Positions 32,659 to 41,500 of a DNA stretch of 64,000 nt are shown in pieces. How positions within the stretch are numbered: the stretch's first letter is position 1; each line of letters begins with the position of its first letter. The stretch comes from an uncultured Selenomonadaceae bacterium. GTDB taxonomy: Bacteria; Bacillota; Negativicutes; Selenomonadales; Selenomonadaceae. Below the pieces are notes generated by a model. It was not told where the DNA came from. It saw nothing but the letters and a program-made list of their open reading frames with translations, and ran no database searches. Both the position numbers and the translations under genes were made by a program. The DNA is taken from assembly GCA_905234175.1 (NCBI GenBank), contig CAJOGX010000003.1, forward strand, positions 62,001 to 126,000, in the 5' to 3' direction.

Positions 32659-34545
32659 ACGGGGCTGCTGGAAAGGCTGCGTTCACCCGCAGAACTGCAC
32701 GGAATGAGCCTGCCGGAACTGCAACAGCTGGCGGCGGAAATTCGCGAATTAATCCTGACGACGGTTGCGGCGAACGGCGGGCATTTGGCGCCAAGCCTGG
32801 GGACGGTCGAACTGACACTCGCGCTGCACTCGGTGTTCGATTTCAGCGTAGACAAAATCGTCTGGGACGTGGGGCACCAGGCGTACGCGCATAAAATTTT
32901 AACGGGGCGCCGCGATAATTTTCACACGCTCAGAAAAAAAGGTGGCTTAACGGGTTTCCCGAAGCGCGCGGAATCGCCGTACGATGCGTTTGGCGTCGGG
33001 CACGCGTCGACTTCGATAAGCGCGGCGCTGGGACTGCTCATAGCCGAGGAGCTGAAAAAAACTTTCGGCAGAGTCGTGGCGGTGATAGGCGACGGCGCAT
33101 TGACGGGCGGCGAGGCGTTCGAGGCGCTAAACCACGCCGGTCAGCTCAAAAAAAAGCTGCTGGTGATTTTGAACGATAACGAAATGTCGATAGCGAAAAA
33201 CGTCGGCGCGCTGGCGGAATACCTGTCGGAAGTGCGGCTGGCTCCGCGCTATCAGCGGGCGAAAAAAGATTTCGAGGCGTTTATGAAAAGCCTGCCGCTG
33301 CCGGACATTGGCGACAAAATTTTACAGGCGGCGCATTCGGTGCGGTACGGCTTGAAGTCGGCGATAGTGCCAGGCACGATTTTCGAGGCGCTGGGCTTCA
33401 CGTACCTGGGACCGGTCGACGGGCACGACATTCACGCAATGCAGGATATTTTTTCGCGCGTGTCAGTTTTAGACGAGCCAGTTTTGATACACGTGCACAC
33501 GACGAAGGGCAAAGGTTACGCGCCGGCTGAGAAGTCGCCGGAAAAATTTCACGGCGTCGGGAAGTTCGACAAGGCAACGGGAGAAATTTTCAAAAAGCCG
33601 TCGCCGCCGAGCTACACGGAAATTTTCAGCAGGGCGCTGGTAGATTGCGCGCGGGTCAACGAAAAAGTTGTGGCGATAACGGCGGCAATGCCTTCGGGCA
33701 CGGGCTTGAAAGCGTTCGCCGAGAAATTTCCGCGCAGATTTTTCGACGTGGGGATAGCGGAGGAGCACGCGGTAACCTTAGCGGCGGGAATGGCGGCGGG
33801 CGGCCTGCGGCCAGTCGTGGCGATTTACTCGACGTTCATTCAGCGCGCGTACGACCAGATTTTACACGATGTCTGCTTACAAAATCTGCCGGTGATATTC
33901 TGCCTTGACAGGGCGGGACTAGTCGGAGAGGACGGCGCGACGCACCACGGCGTTTTCGATCTGGCGTTCCTGCGCACGATTCCGAACATGAACATTCTGG
34001 CGCCGAAAGACGAAAACGAGCTTCGGCAAATGCTTTTCGCGGCGGTAATGCGGAAATTCCCCGTGGCGATACGGTACCCGCGCGGCTCAGGATTAGGCGT
34101 CGAAGTCGAGGAAGTCCCGAAAAATTTGACGTGGGGGAAAGCTGAGCCGCTTCAAAAATCAACTGGCGCGGAAGTTTCGATATTCGCAGTGGGGAGCATG
34201 GTCAGCGTGGCGCTGGAGGCGGCGGAGTTGCTGGCGGAAAAAAATATTTCTGCGAACGTCGTCAACGCGCGTTTCGTCAAGCCGCTGGATACGGAGCTGG
34301 TTGAGAGCGAGGCGCGCGAAGTTAAAATTCTGGCGACGGTTGAGGAAGGGACGCTGAGCGGAGGTTTCGGCAGCGCGGTCGCTGAATTTCTGGCGGACAG
34401 AAATATTTCGGCGCGGCTTTTAAGGTTCGGGATTGGCGATAATTTTGTGGAGCACGGCAGTCGCGCGGAACTTCTGGAACTTTGTGGCTTGACGGCTGAA
34501 AAAATTTGTAACAGGATTGTTGAGGTTAAAAATGGGCAGAGCTGA
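32659..34545 (+). CDS. dxs: 1-deoxy-D-xylulose-5-phosphate synthase, apparent ACG start
   Basis: A thiamine-diphosphate enzyme joining pyruvate and glyceraldehyde 3-phosphate, the first step of the MEP pathway. IGDGALTGGEAFEALNHAG is the ThDP/Mg motif; GGHLAPSLGTVELTLALH, HGVFDLAFLRTIPNMN and the transketolase C-terminal domain are complete. The conserved N-terminus GLLERLRSPAELHGMSLPEL lies in frame upstream of the first ATG (32704), and an in-frame TGA at 32641 limits it. The only position matching family starts is ACG at 32659, 8 nt after AAGGAG. This gives about 628 residues. A T-to-C change or sequence error in an ATG would explain it; initiation at 32704 would lose 15 conserved residues. 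Confidence 0.9.
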   Translation, partial: TGLLERLRSPAELHGMSLPELQQLAAEIRELILTTVAANGGHLAPSLGTVELTLALHSVFDFSVDKIVWDVGHQAYAHKILTGRRDNFHTLRKKGGLTGFPKRAESPYDAFGVGHASTSISAALGLLIAEELKKTFGRVVAVIGDGALTGGEAFEALNHAGQLKKKLLVILNDNEMSIAKNVGALAEYLSEVRLAPRYQRAKKDFEAFMKSLPLPDIGDKILQAAHSVRYGLKSAIVPGTIFEALGFTYLGPVDGHDIHAMQDIFSRVSVLDEPVLIHVHTTKGKGYAPAEKSPEKFHGVGKFDKATGEIFKKPSPPSYTEIFSRALVDCARVNEKVVAITAAMPSGTGLKAFAEKFPRRFFDVGIAEEHAVTLAAGMAAGGLRPVVAIYSTFIQRAYDQILHDVCLQNLPVIFCLDRAGLVGEDGATHHGVFDLAFLRTIPNMNILAPKDENELRQMLFAAVMRKFPVAIRYPRGSGLGVEVEEVPKNLTWGKAEPLQKSTGAEVSIFAVGSMVSVALEAAELLAEKNISANVVNARFVKPLDTELVESEAREVKILATVEEGTLSGGFGSAVAEFLADRNISARLLRFGIGDNFVEHGSRAELLELCGLTAEKICNRIVEVKNGQS

Positions 34546-35143
34546 AGATTTGGTAGCGGCGCTGGAGGAAATGCGGACGGCGATAAACGGGCGGGAGTTC
34601 GAGAAACTGGCGCGGCATGTCGACGTTGAGGAATTTTTGAGCGCGGGCTACGAGGAAGTTACGGACGAACTGGCTAAACGTTGCGCGGAGTTCCACGAAC
34701 TTTACTCGAAAGATTTGCTGTTCAAATTCGGCGCAGGGATTTTGCGGCTGTACAACGCGAAGTTCAAGGGCGTGCACCTGGCGTTCGTGACGCGGACGAT
34801 GAACGCGTACTTCGACAAAAATTTGACGCCGCCGAAAAGTTTCGCGTCGCACCCAATAAATTTCTGCGCAGTTGAACTTTCGCGGCTGCTTAAAGCGCTG
34901 TCGTCGGACGTGCAGAAAATTTCATTCAGGGAAAATCGCGCGCTGGTTGACGTGGAAATTTCCGGCGACCGCTCGGAGTACGGAAAAATGTGGGGAACAC
35001 TGCCTTTCAAATTTGAGTTTGTGGAGGCGGGCGGCGTCTGGAAACTTACGCGAATCGTGAATCTGCGCGAACTGGTGCCACCGGTTTTAGAAATGGCGGA
35101 AACGTACTGGCCGACGGCGTGGGATTTGGGGATAAAGCTATGA
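34532..35143 (+). CDS. Unknown 203-residue protein between dxs and tlyA
   Basis: ATG at 34532 with GAGG 6 nt upstream; it overlaps the dxs stop by 14 nt. No signal peptide or membrane helix. The first part is helical and charged (EDLVAALEEMRTAINGREFEKLARHVD). The C-terminal half is predicted beta-rich with VDVEISGDRSEYG and FKFEFVEAGGVWKLTRI, like an NTF2-type or DUF2939-like fold, but I do not recognise a family. It is translationally coupled on both sides (ATGA with tlyA), so its expression follows dxs and tlyA. Confidence 0.6.
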   Translation: MGRAEDLVAALEEMRTAINGREFEKLARHVDVEEFLSAGYEEVTDELAKRCAEFHELYSKDLLFKFGAGILRLYNAKFKGVHLAFVTRTMNAYFDKNLTPPKSFASHPINFCAVELSRLLKALSSDVQKISFRENRALVDVEISGDRSEYGKMWGTLPFKFEFVEAGGVWKLTRIVNLRELVPPVLEMAETYWPTAWDLGIKL

Positions 35144-35946
35144 GCCGCGAGAGGCTTGACGTTCTGCTGACGGAGCGGAATTTTTTCGACAGCCGCGCCC
35201 GCGCTAAGACGATGATTATGCTCGGCAAAATTCTCGTCAACGGGCAGAAAGTCGACAAGGCTGGCACGCTCGTTTCAACTGACGCGGAAATTCAGATTCT
35301 CGGCGAGGAAATGCCGTACGTTTCGCGCGGCGGTTTCAAACTGCGCAAGGCTATCGAAAGTTTCAGGCTCGACCTGCGCGGGAAAATTGCGGCGGATATT
35401 GGCGCCTCGACCGGCGGTTTCACGGATTGCATGTTACAGAGCGGCGCGACGAAAGTTTACGCTATTGACGTGGGCTACGGGCAGCTGGCGTGGAAACTGC
35501 GCAACGACAGCCGCGTTGTCAACCTTGAGCGCACGAACATTCGCAACGTCACGCGCGCCGAAGTTCCCGACGTTTTAGATTTCGCGTCGATTGACGTGGC
35601 TTTCATTTCGCTGGATAAAGTTTTACCGGTTGCGTTTGAACTGCTCAGCGATACGGGCGAAGTTGCCGCGCTGATTAAGCCGCAGTTCGAGGCAGGCCGC
35701 GAAAATGTCGGCAAAAAAGGCGTCGTCCGCGATAAAAAAATTCACGCGGCAGTTGTGGAACGCGTTCTGAACTTCGCCGGTGAACTTGGTTTTAAAATTT
35801 GCGGCTTGGATTTTTCGCCGATTAAAGGTCCCGAAGGCAATATCGAATACCTTGCGCACTTTTCCAAAAATCCCGCCGCGCCCGAGCTTGACGCTGGCAA
35901 AAAAATTAGCGCCACCGTTGAGGCAGCGCACGCTACGCTTGACTGA
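35140..35946 (+). CDS. tlyA: TlyA-family rRNA 2'-O-methyltransferase / hemolysin-like protein
   Basis: A 268-residue protein: an N-terminal S4 RNA-binding domain (RLDVLLTERNFFDSRARAKT, MLGKILVNGQKV) and a C-terminal FtsJ-type methyltransferase domain (ADIGASTGGFTDCMLQSGA with the SAM loop, VYAIDVGYGQLAWKL, DVAFISLDKVLP, ALIKPQFEAGRENVGKKG). TlyA of mycobacteria methylates 16S and 23S rRNA; the name hemolysin is historical. It overlaps the unknown gene upstream by ATGA and converges on recG with a 14-nt overlap. Confidence 0.93.
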   Translation: MSRERLDVLLTERNFFDSRARAKTMIMLGKILVNGQKVDKAGTLVSTDAEIQILGEEMPYVSRGGFKLRKAIESFRLDLRGKIAADIGASTGGFTDCMLQSGATKVYAIDVGYGQLAWKLRNDSRVVNLERTNIRNVTRAEVPDVLDFASIDVAFISLDKVLPVAFELLSDTGEVAALIKPQFEAGRENVGKKGVVRDKKIHAAVVERVLNFAGELGFKICGLDFSPIKGPEGNIEYLAHFSKNPAAPELDAGKKISATVEAAHATLD

Positions 35947-38002
35947 CCTGGCTGAACTTTTCGCCGTAGACCGCAACCAGATTCGCGCGGAAATCTTCCA
36001 GATCCAAGCCGGACGCAACGAATTTTTCAGCGGCGGTACGAGCTTCCTGCAAAGTTTCAACGTCGCGGAAAACGTTGGCAATTTTCAAATCTGGCAGGCC
36101 GTGCTGAGACTCGCCGAAAAACTGTCCAGGCCCGCGAATTTTCAAATCTTCCTCCGCAAGTACAAAGCCGTCGTTCGTCGACTCCATCAAATCCAGCCGC
36201 GACTTTGCAACGCTCGCCTTGCTGTCGGAAATCAAAAAGCAATAAGATTTTTCCGCGCCGCGTCCGACTCTCCCGCGCAACTGGTGCAACTGCGAAAGTC
36301 CAAAGCGCTCGGCGTTCTCAATCACCATGACCGTCGCATTCGGCACGTCCACGCCGACTTCGATAACCGTCGTCGAAACCAGCAGTTTAATTTCTCCCGC
36401 GCGAAACTTTTCCATAACTTCATCGGATCTCATTCGCCCGTGAATCAGCGCGCACGGTATATCGCTGAAAATCCCTTCGCTCAAGCGCTCGAAAGTTTCC
36501 TCGGCGGAATCGACGTAGCTCAGCCTTTCCGAATCGCTGTGCTCAATCAACGGGCAGACAACGTAAGCCTGTCGCCCTTTTAAAATTTCGCCGCGCACAA
36601 ATTCATAAACCTTGTTCCGGCTGCGGATATTTTTCACTTTCGTTTCGACCGGCTTGCGCCCTGGCGGCATTTCCTTTATCAGCGAAACTTCCAAATCGCC
36701 GTAGACCGTCAGCGTCATTGTTCTGGGAATCGGCGTCGCTGTCATGACCAGCATGTCCGGCGTCACGTCAGACTTTTTCCCCAGCCGCGCCCTCTGCGAT
36801 ACGCCGAACCGGTGCTGCTCGTCCGTGATTATCAGCCCCAGTTTCGCGAACTGTACACCTTCCTGAATCAGCGCGTGCGTTCCAATTACTATATCCAGCT
36901 CGTGTTCCGAAATCTGCCGGTAAATTTCTTCGCGCATTTTTTTAGTCCGCGTGACCTTCGCGCTCAAAAGTCCCACGCGTATTCCGAAGCCGCTCAGCAT
37001 TTTCGTGAACGTTTCGTAGTGTTGTCCCGCTAAAATTTCCGTCGGCGCCATGAACGCGCCCTGGAACCCGTTTTCGACAGCTTTGACCAGCGCCAGCATT
37101 GCCACGGCGGTTTTCCCTGAACCAACGTCGCCCTGCACCAGCCGCCGCATTGGCATTGAACTTTCCATGTCCCGCGCGACTTCCGCGAAAACTTTCCGCT
37201 GATCTTTCGTCAAACTAAAAGGCAGGCTCGCCAGAACTTTCTCGACGAGCTCGCCGTTTTTTTTGCAAACTATTCCCAGCTGTTCTTCCTGCACGCGCCG
37301 CTTGAGTAGCATTAGCCCGCACTGGATTGTAAAAAGTTCGTCGAACGCCAGCCGCCGCCGCGCTGCCTGCAATTCCTCTGGCGACGCCGGAAAATGTATC
37401 GCCCGTACCGCTTTGTCGCGCGAAAGCAACCCCAGCCTTATGAGAATTTCGCGCGGGAGCATTTCCTCGACCGTCGGCATTGAGTCAAGCAAATTCCTTA
37501 TCGCCGTGCGGAAAAACGCCTGATTCAGCGACGCCGTCGCGGGGTACACCGGCATTATCCCCAGATGTACTATTTCGCCCGCCGACAGTATCGAAAAGCT
37601 CGTTATCTGGCTCATTTCGGGGAAAAGTCCGCGCGAAGTGATTTTCCCGATTACTACCAGCCGCGCGCCTTCGCTTAGTTTTTTCCGCAGGTATTCCTGA
37701 TTGAACCATATTACCTGCAGGCTGCCCGTTTCGTCTCTTAGCGTCGCCGTTATCATTGACAGGCCGCGCCGTACTTCGCGGAACTCTATATTTGACAGCC
37801 GCCCGACAAGTATTGCCTGCTCGCCGACTTTTACGTTCGCGATTTTCGTTATGCGCCGGTGGTCTTCGTACGTGCGCGGGTAATGCATTAGCAAATTGCG
37901 CTTCGTCACGATATTCAGCTTTTCCAGCGCCTTCGCCCGCGCCGGCCCCACGCCCTTCACGTACATTACGCTGTCCGAGAGTTCAAATACTGTCCTGCTC
38001 AT
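35933..38002 (-). CDS. recG: ATP-dependent DNA helicase RecG
   Basis: A 689-residue fork-remodelling helicase. An N-terminal OB wedge domain (YPRTYEDHRRITKIANVKVGE region) is followed by superfamily 2 motifs: Walker A VQGDVGSGKTAVAMLAL, MAPTEILAGQHYE, the DEQH box ITDEQHRFGVSQR, TATPIPRT, and motif VI HQLRGRVGRGAEKSYC. The TRG/helical hook EDLKIRGPGQFFGESQHGLP is present. ATG at 38002; the divergent promoter of the small peptide gene at 38096 lies within 20 nt of it. Confidence 0.96.
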   Translation of the reverse strand: MSRTVFELSDSVMYVKGVGPARAKALEKLNIVTKRNLLMHYPRTYEDHRRITKIANVKVGEQAILVGRLSNIEFREVRRGLSMITATLRDETGSLQVIWFNQEYLRKKLSEGARLVVIGKITSRGLFPEMSQITSFSILSAGEIVHLGIMPVYPATASLNQAFFRTAIRNLLDSMPTVEEMLPREILIRLGLLSRDKAVRAIHFPASPEELQAARRRLAFDELFTIQCGLMLLKRRVQEEQLGIVCKKNGELVEKVLASLPFSLTKDQRKVFAEVARDMESSMPMRRLVQGDVGSGKTAVAMLALVKAVENGFQGAFMAPTEILAGQHYETFTKMLSGFGIRVGLLSAKVTRTKKMREEIYRQISEHELDIVIGTHALIQEGVQFAKLGLIITDEQHRFGVSQRARLGKKSDVTPDMLVMTATPIPRTMTLTVYGDLEVSLIKEMPPGRKPVETKVKNIRSRNKVYEFVRGEILKGRQAYVVCPLIEHSDSERLSYVDSAEETFERLSEGIFSDIPCALIHGRMRSDEVMEKFRAGEIKLLVSTTVIEVGVDVPNATVMVIENAERFGLSQLHQLRGRVGRGAEKSYCFLISDSKASVAKSRLDLMESTNDGFVLAEEDLKIRGPGQFFGESQHGLPDLKIANVFRDVETLQEARTAAEKFVASGLDLEDFRANLVAVYGEKFSQVSQA

Positions 38003-38018
38003 TGGCTCGCGCCTTTCG

Positions 38019-38046
38019 TTGACAAATTTTTCGGCTGTGATAAAAT
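38019..38046 (+). promoter_or_regulatory. Sigma-A promoter of the 36-residue peptide gene
   Basis: Consensus TTGACA (38019-38024), 16-nt spacer, TAAAAT (38041-38046). It points away from recG and lies 50 nt before the peptide ATG, leaving a 5' leader of about 43 nt. Confidence 0.8.
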
Positions 38047-38095
38047 TTAGCTGTTACCGCACCTACTCTGGTAGCAGAGAGGAGGGTAGCAGCCG

Positions 38096-38206
38096 ATGGA
38101 AATTTTCATCGAGATATTAAAAAGCGTCGGAGCGGGCGCAATATCCAACCTCATTTCCCCTTACGTCCGCAAGTGGCTCGACAAACTTCGCAGGAAGCTG
38201 CGGTAA
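38096..38206 (+). CDS. 36-residue amphipathic peptide, type I toxin-like
   Basis: ATG at 38096 with a near-perfect SD (GAGGAGGG) about 8 nt upstream. The peptide has a hydrophobic N-terminal helix (MEIFIEILKSVGAGAISNLI), then SPYVRKWLD and a strongly basic tail KLRRKLR. Hydrophobic helix plus KWLD and a cationic end is the pattern of small membrane-acting type I toxins of Firmicutes; I infer this from composition and layout, not from a named family. It has its own sigma-A promoter, a terminator hairpin 26 nt after the stop, and a promoter on the opposite strand at 38334-38362 whose RNA would be antisense to its 3' end. It is too short for usual gene callers. Confidence 0.65.
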   Translation: MEIFIEILKSVGAGAISNLISPYVRKWLDKLRRKLR

Positions 38207-38231
38207 CGAGCACCGGCTGGCGCCCCTTGTA

Positions 38232-38285
38232 GGCGCAACCCCCAAGTGCCTTTTCGCTGAAGGTCTTGGGGGTTTTTGCTGCGCC
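38232..38285 (+). terminator. Two-tier terminator of the peptide gene
   Basis: Inner stem CCCCCAAG (38239-38246) with CTTGGGGG (38265-38272) followed by T5. An outer stem GGCGCA with TGCGCC (38280-38285) encloses it. A related structure occurs at 43525-43576. Confidence 0.75.
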
Positions 38286-38559
38286 TGTAGCATACCGTGG
38301 AAATTTCCTCATCGATTTCTATATTACGCTTAAATTCTACCACGCCGCCAAAATTTTTGCAACCGTTACTGAGAACTTACAAGACAAAAAATCTACGTCC
38401 CATTCCTGGTTCAACGCGTCCGCTTTTGCCGAAGCTACTAACGTTTGAGGTGACGCTCCGCAGGCTTAACTTCCCCGCTAACGTACGGGTAGATTCCGAA
38501 TTTGGTTTTCGTTCGGATAATATAAGTTTAATCTCGTGAAACAAAAAAGTCAACCACCC
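38286..38559. other. Intergenic region between peptide gene and type ISP gene
   Basis: 274 nt without a protein-coding gene that I can support. It holds the minus-strand antisense promoter at 38334-38362. The rest (38363-38559) shows no further promoter, hairpin or repeat that I would call. Confidence 0.5.
38334..38362 (-). promoter_or_regulatory. Antisense promoter facing the peptide gene
   Basis: On the minus strand, TTGCAA (38362-38357), 17-nt spacer ending GTGG, TAGAAT (38339-38334), with an extended TGG before the -10. Transcription would start near 38327 and run through the terminator hairpin towards the peptide gene. Confidence 0.7.
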
Positions 38560-41500
38560 TCAGCTGAATTTTATTTCCGGCAGCCGCTCCACTATATCCA
38601 GCGTCTTCAAGCTCACCGTTATCAAACTCTGCGCCAGCCGCAAAATGTACTCCGGCTCCCCGCGCTCTAAGCACCAGTCGTTCGGGTCGTTCACTATCCC
38701 CGACGCCTTGTCCGTTTTTATCTGATACCGCTCCACCAGCCATTCCAGCGGACTGCGCCCGTTCACCACGTACTCTTTCGCCCGCGCCGGTATCCCCACG
38801 ATTTTTATCCCCGCGTTGTACACCAGCGTCAGCGTTCCATCGCCCGCCGTCACCAGTTTCATTTTCGTCACGCGCAAATCTTCCGACTCCCTGATAACTT
38901 CCGCGCCAGCCCACGGCTCCTGCGTTTCGTAGTTCAGGTGCACCGCCGCCAGGTCCCAGCCAGCGTTCCGCAGCCACCAGAAATCTTCTACCCGCTCCAC
39001 CAGAATTATCCTCGGCAAACTCTTTTTCAGCTCCGCCGCAAATTTCCGCCGGTACCCAGGCAAATGCAAAAAGCCATACACGTAGTAAAAGATATCTTCC
39101 TTCGTTACCGCGCCGCCGTACATTGCCCGCGCCCGCGCCAATATCCAGTCCGTCACCCCGTCGCGCCGATATTGTTCCCGCTCACCAAAACCGTCCAATT
39201 TCCCCTGCGCCGACGCCTCGTACCAGTACAGCGGAAAACATTGAGTTTTCTCAAATGCATCGTGGCAAGTAATTTTATCAGTAATTAACACGCTAAATTC
39301 CCTGCGCAATCCAATTCCAGAAAGACAGATTAAAAGATTTTTTTCAGTGCCAGTCGGAAAAAGTTTATCCATTTTCCCGCGTCTGTGAATAAATCCTTCG
39401 CCGAAATAAAGATTCAACTTGCAGAACGGACGATAAAGGCTTTCGTAAATTTTATCGGCGGCAAATTTAAATTTCATACCGCGCTGCGAATAACTTTCAA
39501 GCGAACTCGACCAGCTGATTTTTTTCGGGTCATTATCTTCAACTGAATGCGAATTATAAAAATCAATCGTCGCTGCCATATTCTCAGCAAGTTTCGCGCG
39601 GGAAAAATTATAAACCCATGCGTCACGATTCGTGGAAATTCCCATGTAATGGTCGCAGAAAACAGTTTGGCGGTTGGCTTTGTCTTTCTTGTCGCCGAGG
39701 ATAATAAATCTGTCGAAAGAGTCGCCGCGCTGGTTAATCCAGTCGCCCTTAGCGTTGGGGAGGATAATCTGGAAGTCGTCGGAGAAAACGGAGCGGACTT
39801 CGTTAATGCGGGCGAGTTTGTCGTCGCGGGAAAGGTAATCGCCGATGTCGAGATAATGAATCTGAGCGGGGGCGGGGTCATTGGGGAGCTTTACAAGAAT
39901 GGTAATAGCGACGCCGGTCATGATGTCGAAAACGTTTTGCCCTTCGATTTTTGCAAGCGCGCCAATTTTTCCGCGAATTGCGCCGCGCAGATTGAAAACG
40001 AAAATGTGAGAGAACTCCTCAACAAGGCATTTTCTAAGACCAGATAAAGCGTCTTTGTCAATCCAGCCAGAATTTGTAATGAAGCCGATAATGCCGCTTG
40101 CGCCGATTCTGTCGGACGCCCAGCGGAAAGCCTTGATATAGGAATCGTAGAGGGAATTTTTGTTGGTGGCGGCGGTACCGGCGGCGTAGGTTGCGGCGAT
40201 TTTCTTTTCAAGGTGGTCGTAGTGGACATTCTGGGCGTTATCGTTGGCGGATTTTTGACCGACGGAATAGGGCGGGTTGCCGATAATGATTTGGATTTTG
40301 GTATTGAGCTGGTCCTGAATGCGCTCGGAATTTTCGTGGAGGGGATTTTCAAAGCCGGAGAGGTAAGGCTGGTGGTTCATATCGTTTTCGTAAGTCTGGA
40401 AAGTGTCGGTGAGGCAAATGCCGTTGAAGGGGAGGAAGTCTTGGCGCTTAGCGGCGTCGTGGAAGGCGTTTTCGATATTGACGGCGGCGATGTAATAGGC
40501 AAGGAGGACGATTTCGTTGGCGTGGAGTTCCTCTTGATACTTGCGGAGCAAATCTTCAGGGCGAATGAGATTGGATTGGATAAGGCGGGCGAGGAAAGTG
40601 CCGGTGCCTGCGAAGGGCTCAAGGATGGAAACGTTTTTGTCGGAAATGTTGCAGTGGAAAAATTTTTTGAGGGCGTCGCTGACTGAGCGGAGGATAAAGT
40701 CAACGACTTCGACGGGGGTATAGACGATGCCGAGCTTTTCGACTTCGCGGGGGAGAGCCTGCCTGAAAAAGTTATCGTAGAGCTGGCGGATAATATCCTG
40801 TCGGTTTTTGGCGTCGCCCATATCGCGGCACTGTTCGCGGACGGAGTCATAAAATTCTTTGAGGTCAGCGCGATCCTGTTCGAGAGTGCCGCTGTCGAGG
40901 ACGCTGATAATTTCGGTCATGGATTTGGAAACTGGGTTGTGGTCGGCGAAGGAATAGCGGTCGAAGATGGCTTCAAAGACAGGGCGGCTGACGAGGTGCT
41001 GGGCGAGCATGTCCACGGCGTCTTTGTCGGAAATGGTTGGGTTGATATTTTTGTGGAGGTCGGCGAGGAAATTTTGGAAGGCGGATTTGGCAGCGGCGTC
41101 TGTAGAAACGAGCTTGCGAATGCTGTCGGTGTGGCGCTTGACGATAACGGAAACTTTGCTGGACCAGTGCCACCAGTAATCGGCGGTTCCGCAATGCTCG
41201 ACGATTTTAGCCAGCAGCGGCGTTTCAAAAATTCCCAAATTGCCCTGGAAATATTTTTCAAGTTCTTTGGAGCGAACGATTTTTAGTCTCTTAGTGGATT
41301 TGTCGGGATTGGGTGAATCGATATTCAGCGCGAGGCGTTCAATATCGGCGTTCATGGCGTCGTCGTGAGCTTTGAGGGCGTTGACAACGTCGTAAATCGT
41401 GCGGTACTTCTCGTTATTTTCTTTGTAGTAATCGAGAATATTGCCGTTGACTTCGGAAGGAACGATAATCGGGACGATAATGTAGCCGAAGTTTTTGCCG

